Positions 1 to 10,839 are shown, counted from the stretch's first letter. The stretch: DNA of 64,000 nucleotides from Nitrospira sp. (GCA_030123605.1 CP126123.1:3204001-3268000); one strand, 5' to 3'. Translations and numbers: made by a program. Notes: generated by a model not told the origin, from the sequence alone.

Positions 1-1202
1 TGAACCGCTGGAAGAGAGGAGAGTGAGCGTTTCAAGGCCACGATATCCCGCGGATTGGCGACGCCAAGAGACACTCTGCTGGAGAGGCGTGGAATATCCT
101 GGACGGTCCGCAAAGCCGTCCGCAGGCGTATCCGTGCGTCGAGTTGATTCTTGAGGTCGTCGACCGCCGTGAGCCGAGCCTCGATTGGTGCACAGGTCAC
201 AAGCGGATGCAGCAGCCACTCACGGAGCAAGCGGCCTCCCATGGCTGTAACGGTGCGATCCAAAACCTCCAACAGGGTATAAGTCTGCTGTCCTGGAAAT
301 TCGTCAGCTCGGCCGGCAGGCCTGACGAGTTCGAGGTTGCGGATGGTGGTCGCATCCAGAGGCATCGCGTCATGACCATGTCTGACTCGTATCTGGCGGA
401 TGTGGTCGAGCGAGGCGGACGGTTGTGTTTCCCGGACATAGCGCAGCACCGCCCCTCCGGCTTGAATTCCGAGTGAGAGACCCTGGCAACCGAAGGCTTC
501 CAGCGAGTGGACACGAAACTGTGTCTGTAATCTGATGCGTCCTTCTTCCAGGTCGAACCAGGCAGCCGGTTGCGCACAGCACCGCGGTCCGACCACGTCT
601 GCCGCCCAACGCAGTTCCTCAGGCGTCAGCCCTTCGGCAAACAACAATTCCTTCGGTTCGAGCCTGGTGAGTTCATCGAGAAGGGATCTCTGTGCCTGCG
701 CTCCATGAAATTCGCTGATCCAATAGTCCCCGGTCGAGAATTCGAGCATGGCCAGCCCGAAAGACCGTTCCTTGCGTCCGGTGCCGACGGAACGAGACGA
801 GACCGTCACTGCCGCCAACACGTTCGATTCGGCCGAGGTGAGGAATTCGCTGTCGATCAAGGTGCCGGGGGTGTAGAGCCGGACGACTTCGCGGCGTACC
901 AGTCCCTTGGCGAGCTTGGGGTCTTCCACTTGCTCGCAGAGGGCGACGGTTCGGCCTGCATTGAGCAGTTTTGCAATGTAGTTGGTTGCGGCGTGGTGAG
1001 GGACACCGCAGAGGGGGATAGGGGTTTCACTGGATTTATTCCGTGATGTCAGCGCAATCGACAGGAGTTTGGAGGCTTCGACGGCGTCTTCATGGAACAT
1101 TTCGTAGAAGTCGCCGACGCGAAAAAATAGAATAGCGTCATGGTACACCTGCTTGATCTCACGATATTGCCGCATCAGCGGGGTGTCGTCGGCGTCACCC
1201 AT
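1..1202 (-). CDS. mutS: DNA mismatch repair protein MutS, N-terminal part (cut by window edge)
   Basis: MutS recognises mismatches and small loops in DNA and starts methyl-independent or MutL-dependent repair. The minus strand is open from the ATG at 1202 to position 1, about 400 codons, so only the N-terminal half is present; the ATPase domain lies outside. The mismatch-reading motif GDFYEMF is at residues 30-36 (Phe32 and Glu34 are the wedge residues of the family). The connector segment and the start of the lever domain follow, including MPLDATTIRNLEL and AMGGRLLREWLLHPL, both typical of MutS. The start overlaps the stop of the upstream LapA-like gene by 8 nt, which suggests translational coupling. 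Identity is secure; the missing half cannot be judged. Confidence 0.96.
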   Translation of the reverse strand, partial: MGDADDTPLMRQYREIKQVYHDAILFFRVGDFYEMFHEDAVEASKLLSIALTSRNKSSETPIPLCGVPHHAATNYIAKLLNAGRTVALCEQVEDPKLAKGLVRREVVRLYTPGTLIDSEFLTSAESNVLAAVTVSSRSVGTGRKERSFGLAMLEFSTGDYWISEFHGAQAQRSLLDELTRLEPKELLFAEGLTPEELRWAADVVGPRCCAQPAAWFDLEEGRIRLQTQFRVHSLEAFGCQGLSLGIQAGGAVLRYVRETQPSASLDHIRQIRVRHGHDAMPLDATTIRNLELVRPAGRADEFPGQQTYTLLEVLDRTVTAMGGRLLREWLLHPLVTCAPIEARLTAVDDLKNQLDARIRLRTALRTVQDIPRLSSRVSLGVANPRDIVALKRSLSSLPAV

Positions 1203-1539
1203 CGGAAGGCTCTCCTTCCAGGTCGGTGACTGCCGAGGAGCCCATACGACGTGTGGCCTTATCGAGGGCCTGTCGGAGCCGTTCCAGATCCACTTCGGAT
1301 TCCTGCAGGGCCTTGGTTTTTCGTCGCAGTTCGATTCGCCCGCGTATCCAGGCGGGAAACAGCAATATTCCAGACACCAGCAGGCCGATCCCAAAGGCGG
1401 CTAGGATCGGTTTGTAGATCAGCGTCGAGGCGGATCGGAGGCCGAAAAAGTACCGCAGCGTCACTTCCTGCTCCTGGTTTTGCAGAAAAAACGCTAACGA
1501 GAGCAGCAGCAGGGTCCCCACCAATATCAACCGAATCAC
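1195..1539 (-). CDS. LapA-domain small inner-membrane protein
   Basis: About 114 residues. Two membrane segments, near residues 2-20 and 40-62, are followed by a charged, probably coiled-coil tail rich in Glu, Arg and Leu. The pattern hydrophobic helix, FFLQNQEQEVTLRYFFG, second helix is that of the LapA/YciS family (lipopolysaccharide assembly protein A domain), which in enterobacteria adjusts LpxC turnover with LapB. I chose the GTG at 1539 because AAGGAGGG lies about 9 nt upstream and because it overlaps the tsaE stop as GTGA. An in-frame ATG further upstream would extend deep into tsaE. Function in this organism is inferred from the fold only. Confidence 0.75.
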   Translation of the reverse strand: MIRLILVGTLLLLSLAFFLQNQEQEVTLRYFFGLRSASTLIYKPILAAFGIGLLVSGILLFPAWIRGRIELRRKTKALQESEVDLERLRQALDKATRRMGSSAVTDLEGEPSDG

Positions 1540-2162
1540 TGCGAAGCCCTCCTTGGCCGAGGCAATTGTACACGGGTTTGTCGAGGCGCTCCAGTGGGAC
1601 GACCGTTCGACAGGCGGGCACGAAGCGCCGCCAGCAAACGGCAAGCAGAGAGCCCGTCGGCCGTGAGGACGGCTCGACGGGTGCCTGGAGTGTCGTGAAA
1701 CAAACGGACCTCAAGTCGGTCCGGTGGAAGGCCATCCCCCCACCGGTCAGCCCATTCGATGACGGTGACGCTGTGGTCGTCTAAGTAGTCGCTGAGACCG
1801 GTGTCCGCGAGTTGTGACGCGGTCACACGGTACAAGTCGGTGTGGATAAGACGAAGTCGCCCTGGGTATTCGTGGATCAGCGTAAAGGTCGGGCTGCTCA
1901 CGGCGGTCGGTTCGGCGAGCAACCCTTCAGCGATGCCTTTGACCAGCGAGGTTTTGCCCGTTCCTAGGTCTCCGAACAGCGCCACGACTTCTCCTCCTTG
2001 GAGCAGTTTTCCAAGGCATCGCCCCAGGCGATGGGTCTGGCGTAGAGATCGCAGCACGATGAGCCAAGGCTTCCCGACGTGGTCGGTTTCTCTGTTCCTC
2101 TGCCGCGGCGGTGAGGACGGTGGAGGCGAGGGATTACGCCTGTGTGTCGGATGCGAGGGCAT
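1536..2162 (-). CDS. tsaE: tRNA threonylcarbamoyladenosine biosynthesis ATPase TsaE
   Basis: TsaE is the P-loop ATPase that drives turnover of the TsaB-TsaD complex making t6A at position 37 of ANN-decoding tRNAs. The Walker A motif GDLGTGKT lies at residues 64-71, followed by the family signatures SPTFTLIHEY, HTDLYR and EWADR. The first 35 residues are Pro/Arg-rich and unlike the family; the usual length is about 150. The true start may therefore be an internal codon such as the GTG at 2057. The ATG at 2162 overlaps the end of nnr by 29 nt. The stop overlaps the lapA-like GTG by 4 nt. Confidence 0.9.
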   Translation of the reverse strand: MPSHPTHRRNPSPPPSSPPRQRNRETDHVGKPWLIVLRSLRQTHRLGRCLGKLLQGGEVVALFGDLGTGKTSLVKGIAEGLLAEPTAVSSPTFTLIHEYPGRLRLIHTDLYRVTASQLADTGLSDYLDDHSVTVIEWADRWGDGLPPDRLEVRLFHDTPGTRRAVLTADGLSACRLLAALRARLSNGRPTGAPRQTRVQLPRPRRASQ

Positions 2163-3690
2163 AGGGAATGTGCTGGATCAGATCACGTGCGATCATGCCG
2201 ATCTGGCCGAGACGGTTCGCCGCCAGGTCTCCGGCCAGCCCGTGAAAGTAGGTGGCGGCGCAGGCGGCGTCCCATTGGGACAGACCTTGGGCCAGCAAGC
2301 CGCCGACCATGCCCGTCAACACGTCGCCGGTTCCTGCCGTTGCCATGCCCGGATTACCGGTCGGGCAAACGGCCGCTAGGCCGTCCGGTCTGGCGATGAC
2401 CGTGCGAGCCCCCTTGAGGATCACAAAGACGCCGCGTTCACGCGCAAATCGGGTGGCCGTACCGATGCGGTCTTGATTGACGGACTGGGTGGTCGCGTCG
2501 GCTTCCAATCGTGCCATCTCTCCCGGGTGAGGCGTGATGATCGGTGGTCGCTTACACTCGGTCAACAGCGAGGCCTTTCCTGCCAGGGCATTCAGTGCAT
2601 CGGCATCCAACACGCAGGGCCGGTCGATGCATTTGACGAATTCCTGGACGAGGTCGACCGTCTCCGGGTGAGTCGTCAGGCCTGGGCCGATGGCCACGGC
2701 GTCTCTGCTGCCGGTGAAGGCAAGCAGGCGATCCAGGCCGGAACGTGCGAAGGTGCGGGCTTTGGTTTCCGGCATCGGGAAGGTCATGGCTTCCAGCAAC
2801 TTTACTTCTAAGACGTCGTTCACGCTTGATGGGACTGCAACCGTGACCAAACCGGTTCCGACGCGGAGCGCAGCCAGGGCAGCCATGGCTGCGGCGCCTG
2901 TCTTGCCGACCGACCCGGCGATGATGCCGACATGGCCGTATGTGCCTTTGTGAGAGCACGGGCGTCGCCTGGGAAGCGTCGCGTGGGCTGCGGCACCGGT
3001 CAAGAGCAGCAGGCGGCGATCGATAGCCTCGATAAACGCCGCAGGAATACCGATATCAACCAGGCGGACCGTGCCGGCGCAATCGATCCCGAATCCAGTG
3101 TACAACCCGACTTTAGGTAGGCCGAACGTCACGGTGAGGTCTGCCTGTACGGCGGCACCCAGCACGGCTCCGGTGTCGGCATGGAGGCCGGAAGGAAGAT
3201 CTACTGCCACGGTCGGGCGGACTGTCGCATTGATTGCCTCAATCGCGTCACGATAGAGGCCGGTGACGGCGGTCGAGAGCCCCGTGCCCAACATGGCATC
3301 GACGATGACATCGCTGGCTGCCAATCGACGACGTAACCCCTCGGCGTCCGTGGGACGTATCACGGCTGATTGCCCTGCCGCCCGTTGAAACCGTTGATAC
3401 ATGGTTCTCGCGTCGCGACTTAGGCCGGTGGGTGATGACAGCAGAAGGACCTGTACGCGGGCCTTTTCCCGCCGCAATAACCGTCCGATGACGAAGCCGT
3501 CTCCGCCGTTATTCCCTTTTCCGCAGACGACGGCGAACGATTTTCCGGCCAGCGGCCCGTACCGTTGTTCAAGATGGGCGACGACTCCTGCGCCGGCTCG
3601 TTCCATCAACGTCAGGCTCGGTACACGCGCTTCCGTGATCGTCCGACGGTCGAGCGTGCGCATCTGGTCGCCAGTGACGATCGGTATCAT
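2134..3690 (-). CDS. nnr: Bifunctional NAD(P)H-hydrate epimerase / ADP-dependent dehydratase
   Basis: This enzyme repairs damaged NADH and NADPH hydrates: the N-terminal YjeF domain epimerises R- and S-hydrates, and the C-terminal ribokinase-like domain dehydrates the S form using ADP. At 518 residues it has the full two-domain length. The N-terminal half shows GKGNNGGDGFVIGRLL near residue 57, the NADPHX-epimerase signature. The C-terminal half shows TPHPGEMARL and the nucleotide site AGTGDVLTGMVGG near residue 452. It sits between pdxJ and tsaE, an arrangement common in bacteria (pdxJ, acpS, nnr, tsaE), although no acpS is seen here. Confidence 0.95.
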   Translation of the reverse strand: MIPIVTGDQMRTLDRRTITEARVPSLTLMERAGAGVVAHLEQRYGPLAGKSFAVVCGKGNNGGDGFVIGRLLRREKARVQVLLLSSPTGLSRDARTMYQRFQRAAGQSAVIRPTDAEGLRRRLAASDVIVDAMLGTGLSTAVTGLYRDAIEAINATVRPTVAVDLPSGLHADTGAVLGAAVQADLTVTFGLPKVGLYTGFGIDCAGTVRLVDIGIPAAFIEAIDRRLLLLTGAAAHATLPRRRPCSHKGTYGHVGIIAGSVGKTGAAAMAALAALRVGTGLVTVAVPSSVNDVLEVKLLEAMTFPMPETKARTFARSGLDRLLAFTGSRDAVAIGPGLTTHPETVDLVQEFVKCIDRPCVLDADALNALAGKASLLTECKRPPIITPHPGEMARLEADATTQSVNQDRIGTATRFARERGVFVILKGARTVIARPDGLAAVCPTGNPGMATAGTGDVLTGMVGGLLAQGLSQWDAACAATYFHGLAGDLAANRLGQIGMIARDLIQHIPYALASDTQA

Positions 3691-3710
3691 AGGGTCGTCC
3701 GTCGCCAGGC

Positions 3711-4424
3711 CTAGGCCACCAGCTCCTTCATTTCGCGAACCGCTTGGGCGAGGCCGACCATGACGGATCGAGCGATGATGCTGTGGCCGATGTTGAATTC
3801 CACGATTTCCGGCAGCCGTGCCAAGCGTTTTACATTCTTATAATTCAGGCCGTGACCGGCATTCACACCGAGGCCGAGTTTGTAGGCCAGCTTGGCCGCC
3901 TGGGTGATGGCTTCGAATTCCTCGTCTTCTTCCTTGGAACGTTTCGCGTTGGCATAGCGACCGGTGTGCAGCTCGACATAGGCCGCGCCGATTTTGTGCG
4001 CGGCCTTGATTTGCTCCAGCGTCGGCTCTACGAAGAGGCTGGTGGGGATCCCTCCGTCGCGGAGTATGTCGACGATCTTTTGAATCCGCTCGCGATGAGT
4101 GGCGACATCCAGGCCGCCTTCGGTGGTCAACTCTTGCCGCCGTTCCGGGACCAACGTAACCAGGTCCGGCTTCACGTTCAGGGCGATCTTGGCCATCGCA
4201 TCGTCGGCGGCCATTTCCAGATCCAATTTGGTTCGAACGATTTCCCGTAACATGGTGAGATCACGGTCTTGGATGTGCCGGCGGTCTTCCCGCAGATGCA
4301 CGACTAAGCCGTCGGCTCCGGCCAGTTCGACGAGGATGGCGGCGGTCAAGGGGTCGGGGTCGTTTCCACCACGAGCTTGTCGGATTGTTGCCACATGATC
4401 GATATTCACACCGAGTCGAGCCAT
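3711..4424 (-). CDS. pdxJ: Pyridoxine 5'-phosphate synthase PdxJ
   Basis: PdxJ condenses 3-amino-2-oxopropyl phosphate with deoxyxylulose 5-phosphate to give pyridoxine 5'-phosphate, the last ring-forming step of DXP-dependent vitamin B6 synthesis. The 237-residue product begins [20 protein letters not shown], the family's opening, and has [18 protein letters not shown] and the C-terminal VNAGHGLNY and [11 protein letters not shown] motifs of the TIM barrel. The ATG at 4424 was preferred over one 27 nt upstream because GGAGG lies just before it and because the family starts there. It is the first gene of the minus-strand chain pdxJ-nnr-tsaE-lapA-mutS. Confidence 0.96.
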   Translation of the reverse strand: MARLGVNIDHVATIRQARGGNDPDPLTAAILVELAGADGLVVHLREDRRHIQDRDLTMLREIVRTKLDLEMAADDAMAKIALNVKPDLVTLVPERRQELTTEGGLDVATHRERIQKIVDILRDGGIPTSLFVEPTLEQIKAAHKIGAAYVELHTGRYANAKRSKEEDEEFEAITQAAKLAYKLGLGVNAGHGLNYKNVKRLARLPEIVEFNIGHSIIARSVMVGLAQAVREMKELVA

Positions 4425-4614
4425 CACGCCTCCGCAGTTTGCCCGAACCATGCAAGGGAAAGATTCCGGAACTGGTCGAAATTCATAGACAATTCTGTCG
4501 ACAGTAAGGCATTATTAACAGAATAAGGCAGGGTGAGCAAGAAGGGTGTCGTCGGTCAGTCCTCATGCAAGGACGACAGGTTCCAACTCTCTACAATCAT
4601 CATCCATCGTCAAA

Positions 4615-4643
4615 TTGACTCGTTTTAAGGGCTTCATTACAAT
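4615..4643 (+). promoter_or_regulatory. Sigma-70-type promoter for the alaC-hom-thrC operon
   Basis: TTGACT at 4615-4620 and TACAAT at 4638-4643 are separated by 17 nt. This close match to the vegetative consensus points at the aminotransferase gene, with a predicted start near 4650 and a leader of about 65 nt. A ribosome site (TAGGAG) is at 4697-4702. Confidence 0.7.
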
Positions 4644-4714
4644 ACGCCCCTTTCGAAGGCGTGACGATCGAACCTGTTGACGATAGGCCCCGCCTTTAGG
4701 AGTCAAACCAATCC

Positions 4715-5911
4715 ATGGCGCTCGGAGACGGATTTTATCGCATCAAACGACTTCCCCCCTACGTATTTGCGCAAGTACAAACCCTGAAGCTTGAGGCACG
4801 TCAGCGGGGGGAGGACATCATCGACTTCGGCATGGGCAACCCGGATCAGCCCACACCAGACCATATTGTAGACAAACTGATCGAGGCGTCGAAGAAGGCC
4901 AAAAACCATCGCTACTCCGCCTCGCGGGGGATCACGAAACTCCGCCATGCCATTACCGGCTGGTATAAGCGAAACTATGATGTGGAGTTGGACCCGGAGA
5001 CTGAAGCGATCGTGACGATCGGGTCGAAGGAAGGGCTCGCGCACCTGGCGCTGGCCACGATCGGGCCCGGCGACGTCGTACTGACGCCGACCCCGACCTA
5101 TCCGATCCATATGTACAGCTTTATCATCGCCGGCGGTGAGGTACGCGGGATTGAGCTGCGGCAGGACAGCGATTTTTTCGACGATCTCCAGCGGGTCTAT
5201 CGCCAGACCTTGCCGCGTCCCCGCATTCTCGTGATCAATTTCCCGCACAATCCGACGACGGCGGTGGTCGACTTGGAGTTTTTTAAGAAGATCGTCGCGT
5301 TTGCCAAAGAACATGACGTCATCGTGATTCATGATCTGGCCTATGCCGATATCGCCTTCGACGGCTACAAGGCCCCGAGTTTTTTGCAGGTGTCGGAGGC
5401 GAAAGAGGTCGGCGTGGAGTTTTACACGCTGTCCAAGGCCTACAATATGCCTGGCTGGCGGGTCGGGTTCTGTGTCGGCAACCGCGAAGTGGTCGGCGCG
5501 CTCGCCAAGATCAAGAGTTATCTCGACTATGGGATCTTTCAACCGATTCAAATCGCCAGCACGGTGGCGCTGAACGGGCCGCAGGATTGTGTCAAAGAAG
5601 TCGTGCAGCGGTATCAAAACCGGCGCAATGTGCTTGTGAACGGCCTCAATCGCATCGGATGGTCGGTGGCTTTGCCGCGTGCGACGATGTTCGTCTGGGC
5701 TCGTATCCCTGACCCCTATCGGCACATGGGGTCGCTGGAATTTTCGAAACTGCTTCTGAAAGATGCCAAGGTGGCGGTGTCGCCCGGTATCGGGTTCGGG
5801 GAAGGCGGGGATGAGTTTGTGCGATTTGCGCTGGTGGAAAATGAGCACCGAACCCGCCAAGCCTTGCGCGGCATCAGAAAGGCCTTGAAGTTGGACGGGC
5901 AGGAATCATGA
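4715..5911 (+). CDS. alaC: Class I/II aminotransferase, AlaC type
   Basis: A PLP-dependent fold-type I aminotransferase of 398 residues, closest in style to AlaC (YfdZ), which makes alanine from pyruvate and glutamate. Visible motifs are the N-terminal [20 protein letters not shown] for the cofactor pocket, [12 protein letters not shown], and the Schiff-base lysine in [16 protein letters not shown]-terminal [12 protein letters not shown] supplies the carboxylate-binding arginine. Its stop overlaps the hom start as ATGA, so it is the first gene of an operon with hom and thrC. This placement also fits a role as an aspartate-family aminotransferase; substrate choice cannot be settled from sequence. 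Confidence 0.88.
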   Translation: MALGDGFYRIKRLPPYVFAQVQTLKLEARQRGEDIIDFGMGNPDQPTPDHIVDKLIEASKKAKNHRYSASRGITKLRHAITGWYKRNYDVELDPETEAIVTIGSKEGLAHLALATIGPGDVVLTPTPTYPIHMYSFIIAGGEVRGIELRQDSDFFDDLQRVYRQTLPRPRILVINFPHNPTTAVVDLEFFKKIVAFAKEHDVIVIHDLAYADIAFDGYKAPSFLQVSEAKEVGVEFYTLSKAYNMPGWRVGFCVGNREVVGALAKIKSYLDYGIFQPIQIASTVALNGPQDCVKEVVQRYQNRRNVLVNGLNRIGWSVALPRATMFVWARIPDPYRHMGSLEFSKLLLKDAKVAVSPGIGFGEGGDEFVRFALVENEHRTRQALRGIRKALKLDGQES

Positions 5912-7221
5912 AAGCCGAGATCGGGGTCGGATTGATCGGGTTCGGTACGGTGGGGACCGGTGTTGCCCGAGTCTTGATCGAGAACGCCGAGTTGATTCGA
6001 CGGCGGGTTGGCGTGCCGATCCGGCTGGTCCGTATTGCGGATCTGGACATCACGCGCGATCGCGGGATCCCAATCTCACCGGGTGTTCTGACGACGGACA
6101 TCCAACAGGTGTTGGCGGATCCGCGCGTGGATATTGTCATCGAGTTGATGGGCGGGTATGACACGGCGAAGCGCGTGATCTTGGACGCGATCCATCGAGG
6201 CAAGCACGTGGTGACGGCCAACAAGGCGCTGTTGGCGGTGCATGGCGAAGAAATTTTTGCCGCCGCATCCCGTCAGGGGATCGATCTCGGATTCGAGGCC
6301 AGCGTGGGCGGCGGCATTCCGGTCATCCGCGCCTTGACGGAGGGATTGGCGGCGAACAATATCCAATCCATCTACGGCATCATCAACGGCACCTCCAACT
6401 ATATCCTCAGCCGCATGACCAGCGAAGGGCAGCGATTCGATGCGGTCCTGGAGGAGGCGAAACGCGCGGGCTATGCCGAGGCCGATCCCACCTTCGATGT
6501 CGCGGGAATCGATTCGGCGCATAAGCTGACGATCATGGTCGGTTTGGCCTACGGGACGCCCGTCGATTTCAAAGATGTCTACACGGAGGGCATCACGGGG
6601 TTGACGCCGCTCGACATTGCCTACGCGAAGGAATTCGGGTTTACGATCAAGTTGCTGGCGATCGCAAAATATTTCGACGGCGAAATCGAGGCGCGTGTCC
6701 ATCCTACGATGGTGCCGTCCGCCTCACAAATCGCCAAGGTGGACGGCGTCTACAATGCGATTCAGTTGGTGGGAGATGCCGTCGAAGACGTGATGCTCCA
6801 TGGCCGCGGTGCCGGTTCGATGCCCACGGGCAGCGCCGTCGTCGGCGACGTCGTCTCCATCGCGCGTAATCTCCTCAAGAATGCCGCCGGTCGCGTCCCG
6901 CCCGCCTCGTTTCAGCAGGACCAGCGCCGTCCCTTGCGGATGCGGCCGATGGAGGAAATCACGTCGCTCTACTACATCCGTTTCATGGTGCTGGACCGGC
7001 CCGGCGTGCTGTCGCAGATTGCCGGGGTATTGGGCCGTTACGGCATCAGCATTTCCTCGGTACTGCAGCAAGGACGCAAGGAAGGGCAGACCGTGCCGGT
7101 GGTCATCATGACGCACATGGCGAAAGAACGGGACGTACAGAATGCCCTCCGTGACATCAACCCCATGCCTTATATTTCCGAGCCCGCGACGCTCATCAGG
7201 GTTGAAGGGCGGGATGAATGA
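5908..7221 (+). CDS. hom: Homoserine dehydrogenase with C-terminal ACT domain
   Basis: It reduces aspartate semialdehyde to homoserine, the branch point to threonine and methionine. The 437-residue protein has the Rossmann motif GFGTVGTG at residues 11-18, the catalytic region with [14 protein letters not shown] and [19 protein letters not shown], and a regulatory ACT domain from about residue 350 ([20 protein letters not shown]). The ACT domain suggests feedback control by threonine. It starts inside the alaC stop (ATGA) and is followed 49 nt later by thrC. Confidence 0.97.
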   Translation: MKAEIGVGLIGFGTVGTGVARVLIENAELIRRRVGVPIRLVRIADLDITRDRGIPISPGVLTTDIQQVLADPRVDIVIELMGGYDTAKRVILDAIHRGKHVVTANKALLAVHGEEIFAAASRQGIDLGFEASVGGGIPVIRALTEGLAANNIQSIYGIINGTSNYILSRMTSEGQRFDAVLEEAKRAGYAEADPTFDVAGIDSAHKLTIMVGLAYGTPVDFKDVYTEGITGLTPLDIAYAKEFGFTIKLLAIAKYFDGEIEARVHPTMVPSASQIAKVDGVYNAIQLVGDAVEDVMLHGRGAGSMPTGSAVVGDVVSIARNLLKNAAGRVPPASFQQDQRRPLRMRPMEEITSLYYIRFMVLDRPGVLSQIAGVLGRYGISISSVLQQGRKEGQTVPVVIMTHMAKERDVQNALRDINPMPYISEPATLIRVEGRDE

Positions 7222-7270
7222 AGTATTCGGCGTTCCGGGTTTTGTCTCTTCGGTGGCGGAGTAAGATGTC

Positions 7271-8329
7271 ATGAATCGTTGGCGCGGCATCATCGAAGAG
7301 TATCGAAAGTTTCTTCCCGTGACGGCCCAGACGCCCGTCATCACGCTGGGAGAGGGTAATACTCCCTTGATCCGTGCGGCGCGGCTCGCGAAAAAAATCG
7401 CGCCCGGGGTGGATCTCTATCTCAAGTACGAGGGGGTGAACCCGACCGGGTCCTTCAAGGACCGGGGGATGACTATGGCGATCTCCAAGGCGCTCGAAGG
7501 GGGAGCGCGGGCGGTGATCTGCGCCTCCACAGGGAACACCTCCGCATCCGCCGCCGCCTACGGCGCCAGGGCCGGGATGGCCGTCTATGTGCTCATTCCG
7601 GCGGGAAAGATCGCCCTGGGCAAATTGTCGCAAGCCATGATGCATCAGGCCACGGTGATTCAAGTCGAAGGAAATTTCGATCAAGCTCTCACGATCGTCA
7701 AGGAGCTGGCGGCCTCGTACCCCGTCGAGTTGGTGAATTCGTTGAACCCCTACCGCATCGAGGGGCAAAAAACCGCGGCCATGGAGATCTGCGACGAACT
7801 TGGGGACGCTCCGACCATCCATGTACTTCCGGTGGGGAATGCGGGTAATATCACCGCCTATTGGAACGGGTATCGGGAGTATCGTGCGGCCAATCAAACG
7901 ACGCGCCTGCCTCGGATGATGGGATTTCAGGCTGCAGGCGCCGCACCGATCGTCTTGGGCCATGTAGTGGAAGAACCGCAAACCGTTGCCACCGCCATCA
8001 GAATCGGCAATCCGGCCAGCTGGCAGTCGGCTCTCACGGTCTTGCAAGAATCGTCGGGTGCCATCGACATGGTCACCGATGACGAAATTTTGCATGCCTA
8101 TGCCTTGGTGGCCAGCGAAGAAGGGGTGTTTTGCGAACCGGCGTCGGCGACATCGGTGGCCGGTGTCATTAAAATGAGTCAGGCCGGAATGTTGAAAGAA
8201 GGCGCCATGGTCGTCTGCACCTTGACCGGGCATGGGTTGAAGGATGCCGATACGGCGATCAGTATTTCACGTCAGCCTAAAACGGTGAAAGCCACCCGCG
8301 ACGATGTGGCCCGCCTCCTTCATGTCTGA
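7271..8329 (+). CDS. thrC: Threonine synthase
   Basis: Converts O-phosphohomoserine to threonine using PLP. The 352-residue length fits the short thrC class. The PLP lysine is Lys63 in [29 protein letters not shown] binds the cofactor phosphate, and the C-terminal TLTGHGLKD is the family ending. It lies between hom and the apgM-like gene, so the pathway order here is hom, thrC, putative kinase, lysC. Confidence 0.97.
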   Translation: MNRWRGIIEEYRKFLPVTAQTPVITLGEGNTPLIRAARLAKKIAPGVDLYLKYEGVNPTGSFKDRGMTMAISKALEGGARAVICASTGNTSASAAAYGARAGMAVYVLIPAGKIALGKLSQAMMHQATVIQVEGNFDQALTIVKELAASYPVELVNSLNPYRIEGQKTAAMEICDELGDAPTIHVLPVGNAGNITAYWNGYREYRAANQTTRLPRMMGFQAAGAAPIVLGHVVEEPQTVATAIRIGNPASWQSALTVLQESSGAIDMVTDDEILHAYALVASEEGVFCEPASATSVAGVIKMSQAGMLKEGAMVVCTLTGHGLKDADTAISISRQPKTVKATRDDVARLLHV

Positions 8330-8347
8330 TCATCTCAGGACCATTGC

Positions 8348-9598
8348 ATGAAGTACTTGATCCTGCACGCCGACGGGATGGCCGACATGCCTTGTCCTGA
8401 ACTCGGCGGAAAAACCCCCCTTGAAGCGGCCGTGACTCCGCATCTTGACCGTATCGCTCAGAGCGGCGAAGTCGGGCGTCTGAGTCTTCCACAGGAGAAC
8501 GGGCCTGCAGGGAGTGAGGTCACGAGTGTGGCCGTACTGGGGTACGATCCGAGAAAATACTATCCCGGCCCCGGTCCGCTGGAGGCGGCAGGTCTCGGGG
8601 TTACGGTGGGTGAACAGGATGTGGTGTTCCGTTGCACGATGGTGACGGTGCGGGGTGAGGGCCCGTCCGGCGGCAAGGATCGTACGGTCGAGGTCAAGAA
8701 ACTGGGGCTGCATGTGGTCATGGACGATGCGACCGCCGGCTTGATCGACACGGAGCAAGCGCGGGAATTGCTTGAGGCCGTCAACGAGCAGCTTGGGTCG
8801 GAGACGATTCAGTTCTATCCCGGTTCCGGGCACCGGCACTTGATGGTGTGGGTGGGGGGGAAATCGCGCGCGACCTGCCTTGATCCTCAGCAGTTGGTCG
8901 GGCGGCAGATCGCCGAGGCCTTGCCGACCGGTGACGGGGCCGATGTGTTGCGCAAGATCATGGAGGCGTCGTTGGTCATCTTGCGCGACCATCCGGTCAA
9001 TGAGGAACGCCGGCAGGATGGGCTGAAGCCGGCCAATTGTTTGTGGTTGTGGGGGCAGGGCCGCGCACCCCTCTGGCCGCCCCTGCCGGAGCGGTATCAG
9101 GTCAGCGGTGTCGTCGTATCATCCAGCGACGTCCATCGCGGGGTCGGATTGTGCGCAGGTTTAGAATCGGTCGACCTTCCGACCGAGGACGGGGCGGAGG
9201 CGAGAGAATTTTCGGGACCTGTCGAGGCGGCGGTGCGGGAGTTGGCGAATAAAGACTTCGTCTACCTTCATGCCGGACTCTCGGACGACGTGCTGCATGC
9301 GGTCGATGTCCAGGACAAAGTTCGCGCCATCGAGCGATTCGATGATCAGGTCGTGGGGCCGATCCTCACGACCTTGGCGACGCATCCGGCCTATCGACTG
9401 CTCGTGGTCTGCGACCCTGGTCTGGCGAAAGGCCATGGTAGCGAGGTTCCCCCGATCCTTTACGCCCTTTGTGACAGTGCCGGTCAGTTGCGATCCGGTG
9501 TCGCCAAGCGGTTTCACGAACAGGATGCGACAGGTGCCGGGGCCATGCCGCGTGACGCCAGCAAACTCATGACGCGGTTTTTCCCACGCGGAGCGTAA
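8348..9598 (+). CDS. ApgM-like phosphotransferase, candidate homoserine kinase
   Basis: A 416-residue alkaline-phosphatase-superfamily protein of the archaeal-type cofactor-independent phosphoglycerate mutase family (ApgM). Family features are ADGMADMP at the start, [29 protein letters not shown] and [15 protein letters not shown]. Members found inside threonine clusters have been proposed as non-orthologous homoserine kinases. Here it lies between thrC and lysC, 18 nt after thrC, and no thrB is visible, which supports that role. Compared with what I recall of the family, the usual tract DHPTP near the C-terminus is replaced by DPGLA at residues 356-360 and the GRxPLEAA motif reads GPGPLEAA, so activity may have shifted. 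Whether it is a mutase or a kinase is inference. Confidence 0.8.
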   Translation: MKYLILHADGMADMPCPELGGKTPLEAAVTPHLDRIAQSGEVGRLSLPQENGPAGSEVTSVAVLGYDPRKYYPGPGPLEAAGLGVTVGEQDVVFRCTMVTVRGEGPSGGKDRTVEVKKLGLHVVMDDATAGLIDTEQARELLEAVNEQLGSETIQFYPGSGHRHLMVWVGGKSRATCLDPQQLVGRQIAEALPTGDGADVLRKIMEASLVILRDHPVNEERRQDGLKPANCLWLWGQGRAPLWPPLPERYQVSGVVVSSSDVHRGVGLCAGLESVDLPTEDGAEAREFSGPVEAAVRELANKDFVYLHAGLSDDVLHAVDVQDKVRAIERFDDQVVGPILTTLATHPAYRLLVVCDPGLAKGHGSEVPPILYALCDSAGQLRSGVAKRFHEQDATGAGAMPRDASKLMTRFFPRGA

Positions 9599-9603
9599 GC
9601 GTC

Positions 9604-10839
9604 GTGGCGTTGATCGTTCATAAATACGGGGGGACATCCGTCGGCAATGTCGAGCGGATCCATCGCGTCGCCGAGCGGGTCGAACGGGCGCACAAAGACG
9701 GGCATCACATCCTCGTGGTGTTGTCGGCAATGAGCGGCGAAACGGATCGGTTGCTCAAGTTGGCCCATGAAGTGACCGGCGTGCCTGATGAGCGCGAGTT
9801 GGACATGTTGCTCTCCACGGGAGAACGGGTCACGATTGCCCTGTTGGCCATGGAACTCAGGGGGCGGGGTGTCAACGCCCGTTCCTTTACCGGCCGGCAG
9901 GTCGGCATTCACACCGACAGCGCCCATACCAAGGCCAGAATTTCTCGCGTGACTGCGGATCGCATCAAGGATGCGTTGTCGGAAGGGGTCGTTCCGGTGG
10001 TGGCGGGTTTTCAAGGGATCAATTCCAGATCGGATGTGACGACGCTCGGTCGAGGCGGGTCCGACTTGACGGCAGTCGCGCTGGCAGCGGCCCTCAAGGC
10101 CGATCGCTGTATTATTTATACGGATGTGGACGGGGTCTATACAGCCGATCCGAACATCGTGCCTGCAGCTCGCCGTTTGGAAAAGATTTCCTATGAAGAG
10201 ATGCTGGAAATGGCGAGCCTCGGCGCCAAGGTGTTACAGAGCCGCTCGGTCGAGTTCGCGGCGAAATATTCCGTGCCGGTGGAGGTCAATTCGAGTTTCA
10301 AAGAAGGGAAGGGAACACTCGTGACACGTGAAGATGCCGATATGGAAGGGGTCATGGTGTCGGGAGTGACGGGGGACCGCAATCAGGCCAAGATCACGAT
10401 CGTCGGGGTGCCGGACCGCCCCGGTATTGCCGCCCGCCTGTTCGGAGCCGTCGCACAGGCGAATATCGTCGTGGACATGATCATTCAAAACGTCAGTCAG
10501 GCCTCCATGACCGACATTTCGTTTACCGTCCCGAAGCCGGATTTGCGGAAGACCGTCGATCTCGTTCAGCATTTGGCTCAGGAAATCGGCGCCCGTTCGG
10601 TGGCGGTGACGGAAGCCATCGCCAAAGTGTCTCTCATCGGGGTGGGCATGCGGTCCCATTCCGGAGTGGCGGCGAAGATGTTCGAGGTGTTGTCGCATGA
10701 GGGCGTGAACATCATGATGATCAGCACGTCGGAAATAAAAATCTCTTGTGTCATTGAAGAAAAGTATCTTGAACTTGCGATGCGCGCACTCCATACGGCA
10801 TTCGGCCTGGATCGGACATCCGCTCCTGCTCTGGGATAG
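9604..10839 (+). CDS. lysC: Aspartate kinase
   Basis: Phosphorylates aspartate in the first step of the lysine, threonine and methionine pathway. The 411-residue product starts at a GTG just after the apgM-like stop. The kinase motif KYGGTSVG is at residues 7-14; [32 protein letters not shown] and [12 protein letters not shown] are typical. Two ACT domains (about residues 265-410, including [18 protein letters not shown] and [19 protein letters not shown]) form the allosteric part, implying feedback by lysine and/or threonine. Confidence 0.97.
   Translation: MALIVHKYGGTSVGNVERIHRVAERVERAHKDGHHILVVLSAMSGETDRLLKLAHEVTGVPDERELDMLLSTGERVTIALLAMELRGRGVNARSFTGRQVGIHTDSAHTKARISRVTADRIKDALSEGVVPVVAGFQGINSRSDVTTLGRGGSDLTAVALAAALKADRCIIYTDVDGVYTADPNIVPAARRLEKISYEEMLEMASLGAKVLQSRSVEFAAKYSVPVEVNSSFKEGKGTLVTREDADMEGVMVSGVTGDRNQAKITIVGVPDRPGIAARLFGAVAQANIVVDMIIQNVSQASMTDISFTVPKPDLRKTVDLVQHLAQEIGARSVAVTEAIAKVSLIGVGMRSHSGVAAKMFEVLSHEGVNIMMISTSEIKISCVIEEKYLELAMRALHTAFGLDRTSAPALG

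Noticed and set aside
4703..5860. Long open frame on the minus strand opposite the aminotransferase gene
   Set aside because: It is the mirror of a gene with clear motifs, and its own translation has no recognisable domain; GC-rich codons often leave the opposite strand open.
7196..8233. Long minus-strand frame opposite thrC
   Set aside because: Antisense shadow of a well-supported gene; no motifs and an unusual His/Arg-rich composition.
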